This document shows, one piece after another, positions 35,057 through 45,165 of a stretch of DNA of 64,000 bases. The position numbers and the translations under genes were made by a program. The stretch comes from Algicella marina (lineage in GTDB: Bacteria > Pseudomonadota > Alphaproteobacteria > Rhodobacterales > Rhodobacteraceae), in NCBI RefSeq assembly GCF_009931615.1, contig NZ_CP046620.1, positions 1,937,501 to 2,001,500 of the forward strand, written 5' to 3'. Position 1 is the first letter of the stretch; each line of letters starts with the position of its first letter. The notes beneath the pieces were generated by a model, which did no database searches, was not told the origin of the DNA, and saw only the letters and a list, made by a program, of their open reading frames with translations.

Positions 35057-35460
35057 CGCACGACGTGAACCGAACATTCCGCGTGCCGTACGACCCGCGC
35101 GGCTGTGGACCCAAGCAGGAAATCCTGCATCGCCGGTGCATGGCTGGCGATAACAATGCAATCGCAGCCCTTGTTCTTTGCGAAGTCCAGGATGGTCAGC
35201 GCCGCATGGCCCGTCACCACTGCCACCTGTGTGTCTTCGCGACCGGCCACAGCTTCCTCCAGCTTCTCCTCCATTCGGAGGGATGTCGCTGCAAGCTGAC
35301 CCGGAGGAAAGTGATCCTGAACATAAGGGGGAAGCTCCTCAATGACATGCAGTGCAGTGATGCTGCCGCCTTCAGCCAGCAGCCGCTCCGCAACCTTCAG
35401 GGCTGTGTCGCTATCTCGGCCGTTTCCGGGGGCGATGGGAACCAGAATGTGTTTGTACAT
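35053..35460 (-). CDS. universal stress protein
   Basis: A 135-residue single UspA domain: [12 protein letters not shown] start, ALHVIEELP, and a C-terminal [19 protein letters not shown], which is the ATP-binding form of the G-x2-G-x9-G-S/T motif in modified order. Cytosolic stress-response protein. The gene overlaps uvrB's stop by 4 bp in convergent orientation. Confidence 0.9.
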   Translation of the reverse strand: MYKHILVPIAPGNGRDSDTALKVAERLLAEGGSITALHVIEELPPYVQDHFPPGQLAATSLRMEEKLEEAVAGREDTQVAVVTGHAALTILDFAKNKGCDCIVIASHAPAMQDFLLGSTAARVVRHAECSVHVVR

Positions 35461-35522
35461 GGGTCAGGCCCTCCTTTCCCCTGCACTTTCCCAGACCTCA
35501 CGATCCGTTCCCTTGATCCAGA

Positions 35523-35750
35523 TCAGCCTTCCTGTCGAACAACCCGTGCCACGATCCGCCGCACCAGCGGCGCCACCACCAGCACTGTCGGAAATGCGAT
35601 TGCCCAGGCAAATACCCACGCCGACAACCACGTTCCCAGAAAGCCCGGAATAAAGCCGACAGCGTGCCACGTGGACAGGCCCGACACCACGAAGGACATC
35701 AGACCGGACAGAAGCAGACCGAAAAGGTAGGGGGCATAACGCGGGTGCAT
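35523..35750 (-). CDS. DUF2798 small membrane protein
   Basis: A 75-residue protein with two TM helices (about 7-28 and 40-62), MHPRYAPYLFGLLLSGLMSF at the start and a basic C-terminus, matching the DUF2798 family. I use the ATG at 35750 since upstream sequence in the longer frame (to 35849) has no family character. Function unknown. Confidence 0.75.
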   Translation of the reverse strand: MHPRYAPYLFGLLLSGLMSFVVSGLSTWHAVGFIPGFLGTWLSAWVFAWAIAFPTVLVVAPLVRRIVARVVRQEG

Positions 35751-35855
35751 GGCGACAGGACTCCTCGGCGCAGAATACAGCGCAACCCTCCGGCCTTCGC
35801 AAGCGAAACCAACGGCAACAGCGGGACGCGCATTGCCGCATCCCGCCATCTCGTA

Positions 35856-38153
35856 TCAGTCGCCGGGCGCGTCGCAGCGGCCACGCACCTGCACCACGCC
35901 GGTGCAGCCGGCGGACCAGTGCAGCCGTACGCGATTGCTGTTGCCGCCCTGCCGCGTCTCCGCCCATGGCATGTCGTACAAAGTTGCACCGCCGTTCGCC
36001 TGCACCGGCCCGTGGGCGACGACACCGTCCACACCCAGCAATTCACCGCCAAATGGCAGGAACCGGTCAAACTGAACGGTCCAGCTACTGTTCACGTTTG
36101 TCTGCTCATGGCGTACGGTCACCGGGCTCTCGGCCTTGTCGCGAACCTTTTCGAAACTGTTTCCCGTGAAGATCACGTCGCGCGTCGCGGTGTGGTCAAG
36201 TGTGCCGAAGGCATCGTCATACTCGTCGATCCGGTCGATTATCGAGGCGCCAAATACCTTGAACGCGTTGTTGGCCACCGTGATCCCGTTCATGAACCAG
36301 TTGTTGCCGCGCGGCCGTATCTTTATGAAAGTGAACCAGTCGGGCACCTTCTGCGCAGTGAAAATGTTGCCGGTGATCGTGATCTTGCCGAATCCGTTGC
36401 CGTAGACATCTCCGTTCGGGTCATGCTCATTTGCCAGTTCAATCGACATGTTGTCGATGTAATTGCCCACCACCGCCGACTTGTTGCTCGTCCGCGTGAA
36501 CACAAGGCCCGCGGTATTCTCGCCGTCGATATCATCGTCAAGTTGCCAGAAGTGGTTGCCAAGCACGAGACTGCCACCGCCGTTTATGATCGCGAAGTGT
36601 TTGAACTGGACGCAGCGATTGTTTCGGATCTTGGCATCGTCGCCGTTGATGTTGAACGCTGTCGAGTTGCGCTGCGGCACCGGCACGTCATCATCCGGAG
36701 CAATGAACTGGTTGCGATCTATTGATATTCCCTGACACGCAGTACCCTTGGACGATATTGCACGCGTCCGCGGCCGGCTGAACCAGCAGTCCCGGATGCT
36801 CCACGCAATCCCGCGATCCGGCAACATCACACCGTTGGCCCGCCGGTTGCACAGGAATTCGATGTCAGAGATGTTGAAGGCGTTGACGTTCTCCATGCCG
36901 CCGAAGTCCAGCAGATACTTGTAGCGCGTGAACGTATAACTCTGTTGCGAATTCGCCCGCCCCAGCGGCTGACTCAGCGTCAGCGTCTGCGCACCGATAT
37001 TGCGGTCGCGGACATAGACGTCCCTGCCGACGCCGAAACCGGTGATCAGCGATCCCACCTCGATGGAAGCAACAGCCGAGACATTGGTCAGCTCCAGCGG
37101 GTTGGCATCGCTGTAGCTGCCCTGCGTCGTCACCATGTCCGGATCCCAGCCAGCACTGTCAGTCGCTTCCAGTTGGCCATTGCGAATGGCGCGGCGGTTC
37201 CCGAACGTGGTGATAGAGGGTGCTGCGGCCGCCACATCGATGGGCGCGCTCAACTGAATGCGCCGGCCCTTCAGGTCCAGTGACTCGTGATCGGAGAAAT
37301 TGAACAGCGTCTGCAGCGCCTTCGTCAACGCCGTGCGCTCATCGCCGAATGCGTCGACATAGGTCGGAAAATCGAAACTCGCCCTCAGAATGAAGCGGTG
37401 TTCGGCAGCCTGTGTCACCGTTCCTTCGAACCGGACCCGCGACAACAGCGTCACGTTTTTGCCCAGGTAGTACGTGCCCGCCGGCACGATCAGATCGCGC
37501 CCGTTCGCAGCCGCATCGGCCGTCTCGAACGCAGCAGCGTCATCGGCAATACCGTCGCCGATTGCCCCGTAATCGCGCACGTCCACCCAATCCATGAGCT
37601 TGCGGTGAAACACGTCCGTACGGTCATGGATCTGGATACTTTCAACACGGACGACAGCGCCATTGCTGCCCTCGATATCAATGCCGAAATGGCCGTAAAC
37701 GGGCTCCGTCCCCCATACCATGTCCACACCGGTGCGGTTGCCGGAACCGACGATGGCCCGAACGGTGTAGATCCGTCCGTATTCATCCAGCGAAATCGCG
37801 GGGCCCTGTCCGGTCAGTGAGCCGCCGATCCAGTTGCCGTTGACGTCGCCTGCAAATCCTGAGGCCCGCACCGTCGGAAATGGTCCGCTCACCAGTTTAA
37901 CCCTTGCCGATATTTCCAGATAGCACCCCGGCAGCAGCGGTGTCTCGCCGGTGTAGCGCAACCGCTGCGGGCTGTCGGCCTTCACGATCTCGATGCACGG
38001 CCCGAAATCAGGATCGGAAGCCACCAGCGTGCCGTTGGGGTCGTTGCTGTAGCGGGGAGAGCCGGGCGTCCCGGCACCGCTCGACCAGACGCCAAGCCCG
38101 TCAATGAAGGCGGGCGGCATGAAGTCCAGCCCTTCGGTAATCGCCTTGTTCAT
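35856..38153 (-). CDS. right-handed beta-helix, pectate lyase 3-type protein
   Basis: A 765-residue protein with DVRDYGAIGDGIADDAAAF near residue 200, the hallmark of the pectate-lyase-3/GH28-related N-terminal strand, followed by repeated beta-helix turns rich in N and G (e.g. NRCVQFKHFAIINGGG). An N-terminal ~170-residue beta domain precedes it. No signal peptide, so export route is unknown. The ATG at 38153 is preferred; a longer frame to 38261 adds 36 residues of no known type. It may act on an exopolysaccharide. Widely seen in Rhodobacteraceae. Confidence 0.75.
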   Translation of the reverse strand: MNKAITEGLDFMPPAFIDGLGVWSSGAGTPGSPRYSNDPNGTLVASDPDFGPCIEIVKADSPQRLRYTGETPLLPGCYLEISARVKLVSGPFPTVRASGFAGDVNGNWIGGSLTGQGPAISLDEYGRIYTVRAIVGSGNRTGVDMVWGTEPVYGHFGIDIEGSNGAVVRVESIQIHDRTDVFHRKLMDWVDVRDYGAIGDGIADDAAAFETADAAANGRDLIVPAGTYYLGKNVTLLSRVRFEGTVTQAAEHRFILRASFDFPTYVDAFGDERTALTKALQTLFNFSDHESLDLKGRRIQLSAPIDVAAAAPSITTFGNRRAIRNGQLEATDSAGWDPDMVTTQGSYSDANPLELTNVSAVASIEVGSLITGFGVGRDVYVRDRNIGAQTLTLSQPLGRANSQQSYTFTRYKYLLDFGGMENVNAFNISDIEFLCNRRANGVMLPDRGIAWSIRDCWFSRPRTRAISSKGTACQGISIDRNQFIAPDDDVPVPQRNSTAFNINGDDAKIRNNRCVQFKHFAIINGGGSLVLGNHFWQLDDDIDGENTAGLVFTRTSNKSAVVGNYIDNMSIELANEHDPNGDVYGNGFGKITITGNIFTAQKVPDWFTFIKIRPRGNNWFMNGITVANNAFKVFGASIIDRIDEYDDAFGTLDHTATRDVIFTGNSFEKVRDKAESPVTVRHEQTNVNSSWTVQFDRFLPFGGELLGVDGVVAHGPVQANGGATLYDMPWAETRQGGNSNRVRLHWSAGCTGVVQVRGRCDAPGD

Positions 38154-38346
38154 CGCATCAAATCCCTTCTGGCACAAAGCATCGCCTGAGCGGGCGCAAA
38201 ATGAGCGCTCGCCCGATCCCGTCCACGGACAGGACACAACTGGCAAATTCTCGGAGAACACTGGGCGCGGGGACGCGCCGTCGCACGAGGCTTCAATCTA
38301 GATGGGCGGCATTAACTGTTTGCTAAGCAGGCGAACGCTGTCCGGT

Positions 38347-38757
38347 TCAGGCACCAAGACAGGTCGGTTGCCGAAACAGCACACCGTTGATCCGCCACTC
38401 GCCCTCGGTCTCGATCATTTCGTAGTCGATGCTGTGCCTCTGACCGTTGAGATCGACGATCTGGATGGATTGAAAGAACTGCCCATCCAGCTCCGTCAGA
38501 CAGAGGAAAGACACGGACTTTGGCCGCCAGACCATCGGATATCCGGTGCGCACCATCTGTCCGAAGCGCTCGGGAGAGCCGAACATCCCCCGGATCATCG
38601 GCGAGGCATAGTCGAATGCCCGGGCGAAATCATCATCGCGAAAGGCATCAAACTGGCTGTCGATCACCGCCTCGATCTCTTCGCCCGTGCTTTGCGCAAC
38701 GGCAAAGGTTGCAAGGAATGAAAGACAGGTCGCTGCGAAAATCCGCTTCATGAACAC
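38347..38757 (-). CDS. DUF4864 exported protein
   Basis: A 136-residue protein with a signal peptide (MKRIFAATCLSFLATFAVAQ) and an NTF2-like domain of the DUF4864 family: VIDSQFDAFRDDDFARAFDYASP, MFGSPERFGQMVRTGYPMVW, and a C-terminal GEWRINGVLFRQP. The start may be at 38757 or the third codon ATG (38751). Periplasmic, function unknown. Confidence 0.8.
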   Translation of the reverse strand: MFMKRIFAATCLSFLATFAVAQSTGEEIEAVIDSQFDAFRDDDFARAFDYASPMIRGMFGSPERFGQMVRTGYPMVWRPKSVSFLCLTELDGQFFQSIQIVDLNGQRHSIDYEMIETEGEWRINGVLFRQPTCLGA

Positions 38758-38826
38758 TACTCCCGATAGTGAGTATTCATGGAAATAGTGCGGGCGGCAA
38801 AAAAAGAAACTCCGCCCGCAACACGC

Positions 38827-39405
38827 TCAGCCAGCCTTGTCGAACACCAGCCGGAACGTCACCGGCGCCACCCGCGTGATACCGGGCAGGTCTGCCAGCC
38901 CCATCAGCGTGTCGATGGCGCCGTCTATGGCCAGTTCCTCGGTGCCGAGCATGATCATCCCGTCAGTAGTCACCAGCGCCTTGCCGTCGGCCAATCGTGC
39001 CACGAAAGCCTCGGTATAGATTTCCACCTCCGCAGAAACGAACGCCAGCATGCCATCCACATCGACGATCGCCGTATCGCCCGGTGCCATCGCTTCCAAC
39101 GCCTCAAGGTCGATCTGAGATGTCAGCACGGCCACCGGCGTGGCTCCGAACACATGCTCCCGCATCCGCTCGTTGCGGATGTCCACATATGTCTCCACCG
39201 AAGCCAGATCGATCTCCACCCTCACCAAGCCGGTGTCATCAACAGTTCCGGCAAGTGTCCCGAAATGGTTCACCTCGCCGATACGGTCCTTCTTGATGGA
39301 TCCGTAGGCCACCTTGGATGTCTCTGCATCCAGCACCCACGCAGGCTCGGCCATCACCGGCCCGCACAAAATGAGGGCCGCAAGACCCGCTGCAAAAATC
39401 TTCAT
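38827..39405 (-). CDS. YceI-family periplasmic protein
   Basis: A 192-residue lipocalin-like YceI protein with a signal peptide (MKIFAAGLAALILCGPVMAE). The domain has W in PAWVLDAETSKVAYGS at its start and the V-x-IDLASVET plus RNERMREHVF motifs. YceI proteins bind isoprenoids or similar lipids. The ATG at 39405 gives the signal peptide; a longer frame from 39462 does not. No cytochrome b561 partner is adjacent. Confidence 0.85.
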   Translation of the reverse strand: MKIFAAGLAALILCGPVMAEPAWVLDAETSKVAYGSIKKDRIGEVNHFGTLAGTVDDTGLVRVEIDLASVETYVDIRNERMREHVFGATPVAVLTSQIDLEALEAMAPGDTAIVDVDGMLAFVSAEVEIYTEAFVARLADGKALVTTDGMIMLGTEELAIDGAIDTLMGLADLPGITRVAPVTFRLVFDKAG

Positions 39406-39515
39406 TTGATATCCCCACTCCATAAAATACGCATGACCGGCCGGTAAACCCGACCGATTCATGCCAGAGTTAGCATATCATATGTTTGGCGATGTTTCGG
39501 AAGGAACAGCCGTAA

Positions 39516-39956
39516 TCACGATTTGGGCAGGTGGGCAAACCGCGCCCGCGCACCGCGCTCGATGGCCGCGGCATGCAACCGGTCAATGTTCAACTCGAAC
39601 CGCACCTCCTCCAGCAACCGCAACTCCTCGTTCTGGGCATCGCCATCGGCGGCAACCACATCGCAGGCCAGTGCGTAGGAGGTCTCGTAAAGCGTTTCCG
39701 GCAGCGCCTCGCGCACCAGCCCGAACAGGGCATCCAGTCCCTCTTCTTCCTCGAACAGGTCAAAGACGGTGCGAGACACCGCTGCCACGCGGTGGCTGTC
39801 ATACCCGTCAAAGATCGGCAGACTCTCGACGATCCGCGCGATCGACAGCAATTCAGGCGTCGTCATCGTCTCGTCCGAGGCCGAAGCCGCCACCATCACG
39901 GCGACAAGTGCGTCCTGCGGGGTAAACGATGCGGGAAGATCGTCTTTGTCCGTCAT
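39516..39956 (-). CDS. TerB-like protein
   Basis: A 146-residue all-helical protein of the TerB (tellurite-resistance, DjlA-N-terminal) fold: an acidic N-terminal pattern FTPQDALVAVMVAASASDE followed by YALACDVVAADGDAQNEE, with acidic residues that bind metal in TerB. Alone among unrelated genes, with no TerC/D/Z partners, so tellurite resistance itself is not implied. It diverges from the lysS gene. Confidence 0.8.
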   Translation of the reverse strand: MTDKDDLPASFTPQDALVAVMVAASASDETMTTPELLSIARIVESLPIFDGYDSHRVAAVSRTVFDLFEEEEGLDALFGLVREALPETLYETSYALACDVVAADGDAQNEELRLLEEVRFELNIDRLHAAAIERGARARFAHLPKS

Positions 39957-40057
39957 CTCTCAGTCCTCAAAATCCCTGTGATGCCGGCGATATATTGACG
40001 CCGCCTCCGCCCCACAATAGGAGGGGCGACATTCTCTGACCAGAAGCGAGTGACCAG

Positions 40058-41629
40058 ATGTCCGATCTCCGTGAAGCCGCCCTTGCGTCCAAAGCCTGGC
40101 CGTTCGAGGAAGCGCGCAAGCTGGTCAAACGCTATCAGAAGGCACCGCCGGAAAAGGGCCACGTACTGTTCGAGACAGGCTACGGCCCGTCGGGCCTGCC
40201 GCATATCGGCACTTTCGGTGAGGTTGCGCGTACCACCATGGTCCGCCGCGCGTTCGAACTGATCTCGGATATCCCCACGCGTCTGATCTGCTTCTCGGAC
40301 GATATGGACGGGATGCGCAAGGTGCCCGACAACGTGCCGAACAACGAGATGCTGCACGAGCACCTCCAGAAGCCGCTCACCTCCGTGCCCGACCCGTTCG
40401 GCGAGTTTGAGAGCTTCGGCCACCACAACAATGCCATGCTGCGCCGCTTCCTCGACAGTTTCGGCTTCGAGTACGAGTTTGCCTCCGCCACTGACTATTA
40501 CAACGAAGGCAAGCTCGACGAAGTCCTCCTCCGCGCCTGTGAGAAGTACGACGCCATCATGGAAGTCATGCTCAAGAGCCTGAGGGAGGAACGCCAGCAG
40601 ACCTATTCCTGCTTCCTGCCGATCCACCCTGAAACCGGCCGCGTTCTCTACGTGCCGATGAAGCATGTCGATGCGAAGGAAGGCACCGTTACCTTCGATG
40701 ACGAGACGGGCCGCGAGTGGACCCTCCCCGTCACCGGCGGCAAGGTCAAGTTCCAGTGGAAGCCGGATTTCGGCGCCCGCTGGGCCGCGCTCGACGTCGA
40801 TTACGAGATGTACGGCAAGGATCATTCCACCAACGGCCCGATCTACGACCAGATCTGCCGCATCCTCGGTGGCCGTGCACCGGAGCATTTTGTCTTCGAA
40901 CTCTTCCTGGACGAAAACGGCCAGAAAATCTCCAAATCCAAGGGCAACGGCATCTCCATCGACGATTGGCTGACCTACGCGACGCCGGAGAGCCTGTCGC
41001 TGTTCATGTACCAGAAACCGCGCACCGCCAAGCGGCTGCACTTCGACGTGATACCGAAAATGGTCGATGAGTATCACCAGCACCTGCGCGCCTACGAGGG
41101 GCAGGATACCGCTGCACGGCTGAACAACCCCGGCCACCACATCCACGGCCACAACGTGCCCGCCTCCGACATGGAGGTGCCGTTCGCCATGCTGCTCAAC
41201 CTCGCCTCCGCCGCCGGTGCCGAGAGCAAGGACGTGCTCTGGGGCTTCATCCGCAAATACGCCGACGCCACGCCGGAAACCCACCCCGGCCTGGACGCCG
41301 CAGCGGCATATGCCGTGCGCTACTATCAGGATCGTGTCAAACCGGCCAAAACCTACCGCGCTCCTACCGAACAAGAGCGTGCGGCGCTGGACGACCTTTC
41401 TACCCGCCTGCGGGGCTGGGATGGTGCTGTCGATGCCGAAGAATTGCAATCCATGATTTTTGCCGTCGGCAAGGAGCATGGCTTCGAACCGCTGCGGGAT
41501 TGGTTCACCGCGATCTACGAAGTCCTGCTCGGCGCCAGCCAGGGCCCACGCTTCGGCGGCTTCGCAGCCCTCTTCGGTGTCACTGAGACGGCGGACCTCA
41601 TCGACGCCGCCCTCGCTCGCGAGGCGTAG
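40058..41629 (+). CDS. lysS: lysyl-tRNA synthetase, class I
   Basis: A 523-residue archaeal-type (class I, LysK) LysRS charging tRNA-Lys. Signature motifs: HIGH-like PSGLPHIGT (44-52) and KMSKS-like KISKSKG (290-296). Use of a class I LysRS instead of the class II enzyme is typical of many alphaproteobacteria, including Rhodobacterales. The C-terminal helical anticodon-binding domain is complete. It starts at the ATG at 40058 and stands alone. Confidence 0.95.
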   Translation: MSDLREAALASKAWPFEEARKLVKRYQKAPPEKGHVLFETGYGPSGLPHIGTFGEVARTTMVRRAFELISDIPTRLICFSDDMDGMRKVPDNVPNNEMLHEHLQKPLTSVPDPFGEFESFGHHNNAMLRRFLDSFGFEYEFASATDYYNEGKLDEVLLRACEKYDAIMEVMLKSLREERQQTYSCFLPIHPETGRVLYVPMKHVDAKEGTVTFDDETGREWTLPVTGGKVKFQWKPDFGARWAALDVDYEMYGKDHSTNGPIYDQICRILGGRAPEHFVFELFLDENGQKISKSKGNGISIDDWLTYATPESLSLFMYQKPRTAKRLHFDVIPKMVDEYHQHLRAYEGQDTAARLNNPGHHIHGHNVPASDMEVPFAMLLNLASAAGAESKDVLWGFIRKYADATPETHPGLDAAAAYAVRYYQDRVKPAKTYRAPTEQERAALDDLSTRLRGWDGAVDAEELQSMIFAVGKEHGFEPLRDWFTAIYEVLLGASQGPRFGGFAALFGVTETADLIDAALAREA

Positions 41630-41723
41630 GACTTCTCCTCGCACAGGCGGCACTGCATCCCTTAATCTTGCTTTAACAGGGCACGCGGATACTTCCCGGA
41701 TCACCGTCCGGGAGATTATCGTT

Positions 41724-42239
41724 ATGCAAAACGCCCAGGTCCGCGAAATCCGCCCTGCCTGCACTCCTTTTGCGCCGCGGCGCATCCTCGTTGTCGAGGA
41801 TGATCGCCACGATCAGGAACGCATTCGCCGGCTGTTTCGATACCTGACAACGGAGGTCATTCTCGACTTCGCGACAGCCATCGCGGATGCGCGGCAACGT
41901 CTCCAAAAAGTTCCGCCACAGGCAATCGTGCTGGACAATGGGCTGCCGGATGGCCTCGGCATAGACTTGGCTCTGGAATTGTCCCGCTCTCCCGCGTCCG
42001 CCGAAACTCCGACATTCATCATCAGCGACTGGCCCAGCCCGTTCATGCATGAAAAGGCGGAAGCAGCCGGTGTGCACGCCGTTTTCTGCAAGAGCGAGTT
42101 CGGGGCACGACAGGCATTCGAGATCCTGCGCAGGATGAACTGCAGCGATCTCCAGCTTGCACGATCTGTCCGGCAAAAAGAGAAGCGGCCGACACAGGCA
42201 TCCGTTATCTCACGGGAATGGGCCGGCCCGGAGAGTTGA
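41724..42239 (+). CDS. single-domain response regulator (receiver) A
   Basis: A 171-residue REC-only protein. Acidic pocket E25-D26-D27 in VVEDDRHD, phosphoacceptor D71 in VLDNGLPDG, Ser101 at the T/S switch position and Lys123 (FCKSEFG). No output domain. A distinctive ISDWPSPF motif follows strand 4. The next gene encodes a sibling. The histidine kinase at 49538 is the nearest kinase but is 7 kb away, so pairing is a guess. The start is the ATG at 41724; longer frame reading back into lysS is not real. Confidence 0.85.
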   Translation: MQNAQVREIRPACTPFAPRRILVVEDDRHDQERIRRLFRYLTTEVILDFATAIADARQRLQKVPPQAIVLDNGLPDGLGIDLALELSRSPASAETPTFIISDWPSPFMHEKAEAAGVHAVFCKSEFGARQAFEILRRMNCSDLQLARSVRQKEKRPTQASVISREWAGPES

Positions 42240-42295
42240 CGCTCAACACAATTCCCAATCTCGCTTCCGCCCATTTTCCTCCGAAAGACTGAAAG

Positions 42296-42790
42296 ATGAC
42301 CAAACGACTCGCCGCCGCCGTTCCTCAGCAAGCCACCGACCATCAGGCCGATCCCTGCATTCTCATTCTCGAAGATGACCGGAAGGACAGGCAGCTACTC
42401 CAAAGGCTCATCCTTTCGGTCGAGAGCAATGCGCGGATCTACTGCGCGGAAACGATTTCCGCCGCAAAGCAGTTGGCTTCCGAGCATTTTTTTGACGCCG
42501 TGGTATTCGACTATTCCCTGCCGGATGGCTTCGGCACGGCCTTCGCGGCCGACCTGCGCAAGTCTGATCAGGAAAACCGAATACTCCTTTTCCTGATCAG
42601 CGGCTGGCCCAGTTCATTTCTCAGCATCGAAGCCCGCAAAGCCCAAATCGACAAAACCTTTTTCAAGCAGGAATTCGGTCTGAGACAGGTCGCGCTTATG
42701 ATCCGCGCCATACGGATGCGGCACAAACTTCTCGCCAAATCGCAGGTCTCGGCCGAAATCCTGACATTCCCCAATCAACGCCACGATTGA
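42296..42790 (+). CDS. single-domain response regulator (receiver) B
   Basis: A 164-residue REC-only protein, paralogous to the preceding gene: acidic pocket in ILEDDRKD (26-28), D72 in FDYSLPDG, Ser102 in ISGWPSSF, and Lys124 (FFKQEFG). The 56-bp gap and shared order suggest tandem duplication with an operon. The shared IS-x-WPS-x-F and K-x-EFG-x-RQ motifs define the pair. It converges with dacB (stop codons 5 bp apart). Confidence 0.85.
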   Translation: MTKRLAAAVPQQATDHQADPCILILEDDRKDRQLLQRLILSVESNARIYCAETISAAKQLASEHFFDAVVFDYSLPDGFGTAFAADLRKSDQENRILLFLISGWPSSFLSIEARKAQIDKTFFKQEFGLRQVALMIRAIRMRHKLLAKSQVSAEILTFPNQRHD

Positions 42791-42795
42791 ACCAT

Positions 42796-44271
42796 TTAGA
42801 GGTAGGTCTGGGCCCACGTCCTCAACAAGTCCATCTCCTGCCGCAGCGCCCGGTTGCGCCAGCTTTTCGCACCGCGCGGCACCTCACCTTCCACGGCTCC
42901 GGCCCGCGCCGCCAGATCGGCGGTGAAGATCGCGAAGGCCAGCCGCCGCCCATTGCTCCCCTCCAGGTATCCCGCCAGCCCGCGGGTGAAGTTCAACGTT
43001 CCCGTCTTCGCGAAGACCCGCACGCCGGGCAGCCTCTCGCGGCTGCCCGGGGCCACACTCACCGCCGTTTCCTTCAGCAGGCCGGGCAAAGGGCCAGCCG
43101 CGGCGATGTCCAGCACCTGAACCATCTCCGCTGCCGTCATCCGCGTCCGGTCGGTCAGACCGGAGTGGTTCAGGAAATCGGCACGATGCACGCCGAACCG
43201 CTCCCGCAACCAGCCTGTCATGGCCGCACCGGAAGCTGCCACCGATTTCGGCGCCATGCCCCGCGCCTGGCTCGTCCGCAGCCCGATCACCTCTGCCGTC
43301 AGGTTGGTCGAGTATTTCAGCATATCCCTCAGCAGTCGGCTGCTGTCTCCGCTCTCCACCTCTGCCAGCACGGTCCCCGCAGGCACACTCTCCGCCACGC
43401 GGAACGCTGGCAGCACGATCCCGAACCCGTGTGCCAGTTCCCGAAAGACTTCGCCCGCGTAGTCGCCCGGCCTGCGCACCGGCAGCCACCGGCTGCCTTC
43501 CCGGCCCAACGCTCCGGACGCCACGCTCCACGTGTCCCGGCCACCATCACCTCGATAGATGAACACCGGCGCATTGCGCCGCGCCACTGCCATTTCGATA
43601 CTTGCCACCGCCGGATCATAGCGGCGCCCCCGCGCTGTCATCTGCACGGCGTAGCCCTGCCCGGCCCGGCTCCACTGGAAATGCACCCGATTGAAATTGA
43701 GGTTGAGGCCGGAAATTGCCGGGTTGTAGCCGACGTGTTCCGGCTGCGTCGGGTCAATGCTGCGCTGATACGGCAAGGCACTGTCCACCACGAAGGCCCG
43801 TCCGGCGACGGAGCGGATGCCCCGGTCCTTCAACTGCGCCGCCAGCGCCGCCAACCCATCCGTATCCAATGTCGGGTCGCCATCGCCGATCAGGTACAGA
43901 TCTCCCTCCAGACGTCCGCCTGAAACCGCTCCAGTGGCCAGAACCTGTGTCCGGAACCGGTAGTTGCTGCCCAGCGCCTCCAGTGCATAAAGCGAAGTGA
44001 CCGCCTTGGCGACCGACGCCGGTGGCAGGCTCAGCAGCGGCTGATGCGCTGCCAGCATCCTCCCGTCCGAAAGATCACGCAACGCAAAGCCGGTGACAGC
44101 AGCCAGAGGTCCTTCCTGCACCACGTCAACGGAGGTTCGCTCCCGCAACCCGTCCCTGCGCAGCATCGGCCGACCGGCCCGCTCCAGCGCCATGGCCCCG
44201 CCCGGCAGGCTTGCGCCCAGCCCGGCCAGCACCGCCCGCCGGTTCCACTCCGCCATTCGCGTTCGGTTCAT
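42796..44271 (-). CDS. dacB: D-Ala-D-Ala carboxypeptidase/endopeptidase (PBP4 type)
   Basis: A 491-residue low-molecular-mass class C penicillin-binding protein trimming or cutting peptidoglycan cross-links. SxxK is SVAK (86-89), SxN is STN in YSTNLTAEV, and KTG is in FAKTGTLN. It has a twin-arginine-like N-terminus (NRRAVLAGLGASL), suggesting Tat export or a membrane anchor. I use the ATG at 44271; a longer frame to 44334 exists. The insertion between SxxK and SxN contains the typical PBP4 domain. Confidence 0.9.
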   Translation of the reverse strand: MNRTRMAEWNRRAVLAGLGASLPGGAMALERAGRPMLRRDGLRERTSVDVVQEGPLAAVTGFALRDLSDGRMLAAHQPLLSLPPASVAKAVTSLYALEALGSNYRFRTQVLATGAVSGGRLEGDLYLIGDGDPTLDTDGLAALAAQLKDRGIRSVAGRAFVVDSALPYQRSIDPTQPEHVGYNPAISGLNLNFNRVHFQWSRAGQGYAVQMTARGRRYDPAVASIEMAVARRNAPVFIYRGDGGRDTWSVASGALGREGSRWLPVRRPGDYAGEVFRELAHGFGIVLPAFRVAESVPAGTVLAEVESGDSSRLLRDMLKYSTNLTAEVIGLRTSQARGMAPKSVAASGAAMTGWLRERFGVHRADFLNHSGLTDRTRMTAAEMVQVLDIAAAGPLPGLLKETAVSVAPGSRERLPGVRVFAKTGTLNFTRGLAGYLEGSNGRRLAFAIFTADLAARAGAVEGEVPRGAKSWRNRALRQEMDLLRTWAQTYL

Positions 44272-44393
44272 CGGGTCTGCCTCTTTATCGTTGTTCCCGT
44301 ACCTTCCGGCCAGTGAATCACAGAATGTCGGCAATTTTAAGGATTACGTGATCAACATTGCCGTGACTGTCGCGCCTTCACCTATCTCCGCCC

Positions 44394-44993
44394 TTACCGC
44401 AGCCATGCGCCGGTCGCCCTGATCTCAGTCGACGACCGCTCCACCATCGGACCGGTCATCAGGCACCATGCCGGGGCCTTGGCCACCGGCAGCTGGCGCC
44501 CGGCTCGCGCCGGCAGTCGCGCCTGCGCATACAATCTCGCCGCGGGCGAAAGCGCCGCCCGCAACTGCTCCCCGGGCCGCGACAGAACACCCACCGGAAC
44601 CGTGTCCATTATCGTCTGCCAACGGTCCCAACGGTGAAACCCGGCCAGGTTGTCCGCTCCCATCAGCCAGACGAAGTTCACACCGGGATAGATCAGCCGC
44701 AGCCGCGCCACCGTTTCCGCCGTGAACCGCGTGCCCAGCCGTGTCTCGACATCGGTCACCAGCACCCGCGGATGCCGAACCAGCGCATTCGCCGCCGCCA
44801 TCCGCCGCTCCAGCGCAGCCGGTGGATCGGCCTTGAGGGGGTTGCCCGGCGAGACGAGCCACCACACCGCATCGAGGCCGAACCGGCGCAGCGCCCGCCG
44901 CGTGATCAGCACATGCCCCTCGTGCGGAGGATCGAAGGAACCGCCCAGAAGCCCGATCTTCAGGCCCGGCGGCGCATAAGGAAAACCCTGCAA
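44394..44993 (-). CDS. nadD: nicotinate-nucleotide adenylyltransferase
   Basis: A 199-residue enzyme making nicotinate adenine dinucleotide from NaMN and ATP. Motifs: [15 protein letters not shown] (nucleotidyltransferase GSFDPxHxGH), [10 protein letters not shown], and the C-terminal STEIRAT (ISST-x-IR motif). Pathway partner NadE is at 60162-61820. Its neighbour dacB follows on the same strand; upstream is the GGDEF-EAL gene on the opposite strand. Confidence 0.95.
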   Translation of the reverse strand: MQGFPYAPPGLKIGLLGGSFDPPHEGHVLITRRALRRFGLDAVWWLVSPGNPLKADPPAALERRMAAANALVRHPRVLVTDVETRLGTRFTAETVARLRLIYPGVNFVWLMGADNLAGFHRWDRWQTIMDTVPVGVLSRPGEQLRAALSPAARLYAQARLPARAGRQLPVAKAPAWCLMTGPMVERSSTEIRATGAWLR

Positions 44994-45165
44994 GTTCTAC
45001 TTTCCAAGCGGCAATTCGGCCACGGCCCGTTCTGTCGCTTGTCCCCCATCGCCCGCGGCATTGTCAATCGCGTTGGCTCCCGCCTCCAGCATGTCCGCGT
45101 TAACCCGCCCTTCGTGTTTCACTGGCAAAAGACATCGTCGATGCACTTCGGAGAGAGAGGGCCCA

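Noticed and set aside
39953-41785. Very long open frame antisense to lysS
   Set aside because: Long shadow frames are common opposite high-GC genes; its translation has no recognisable motif and lysS is certain.
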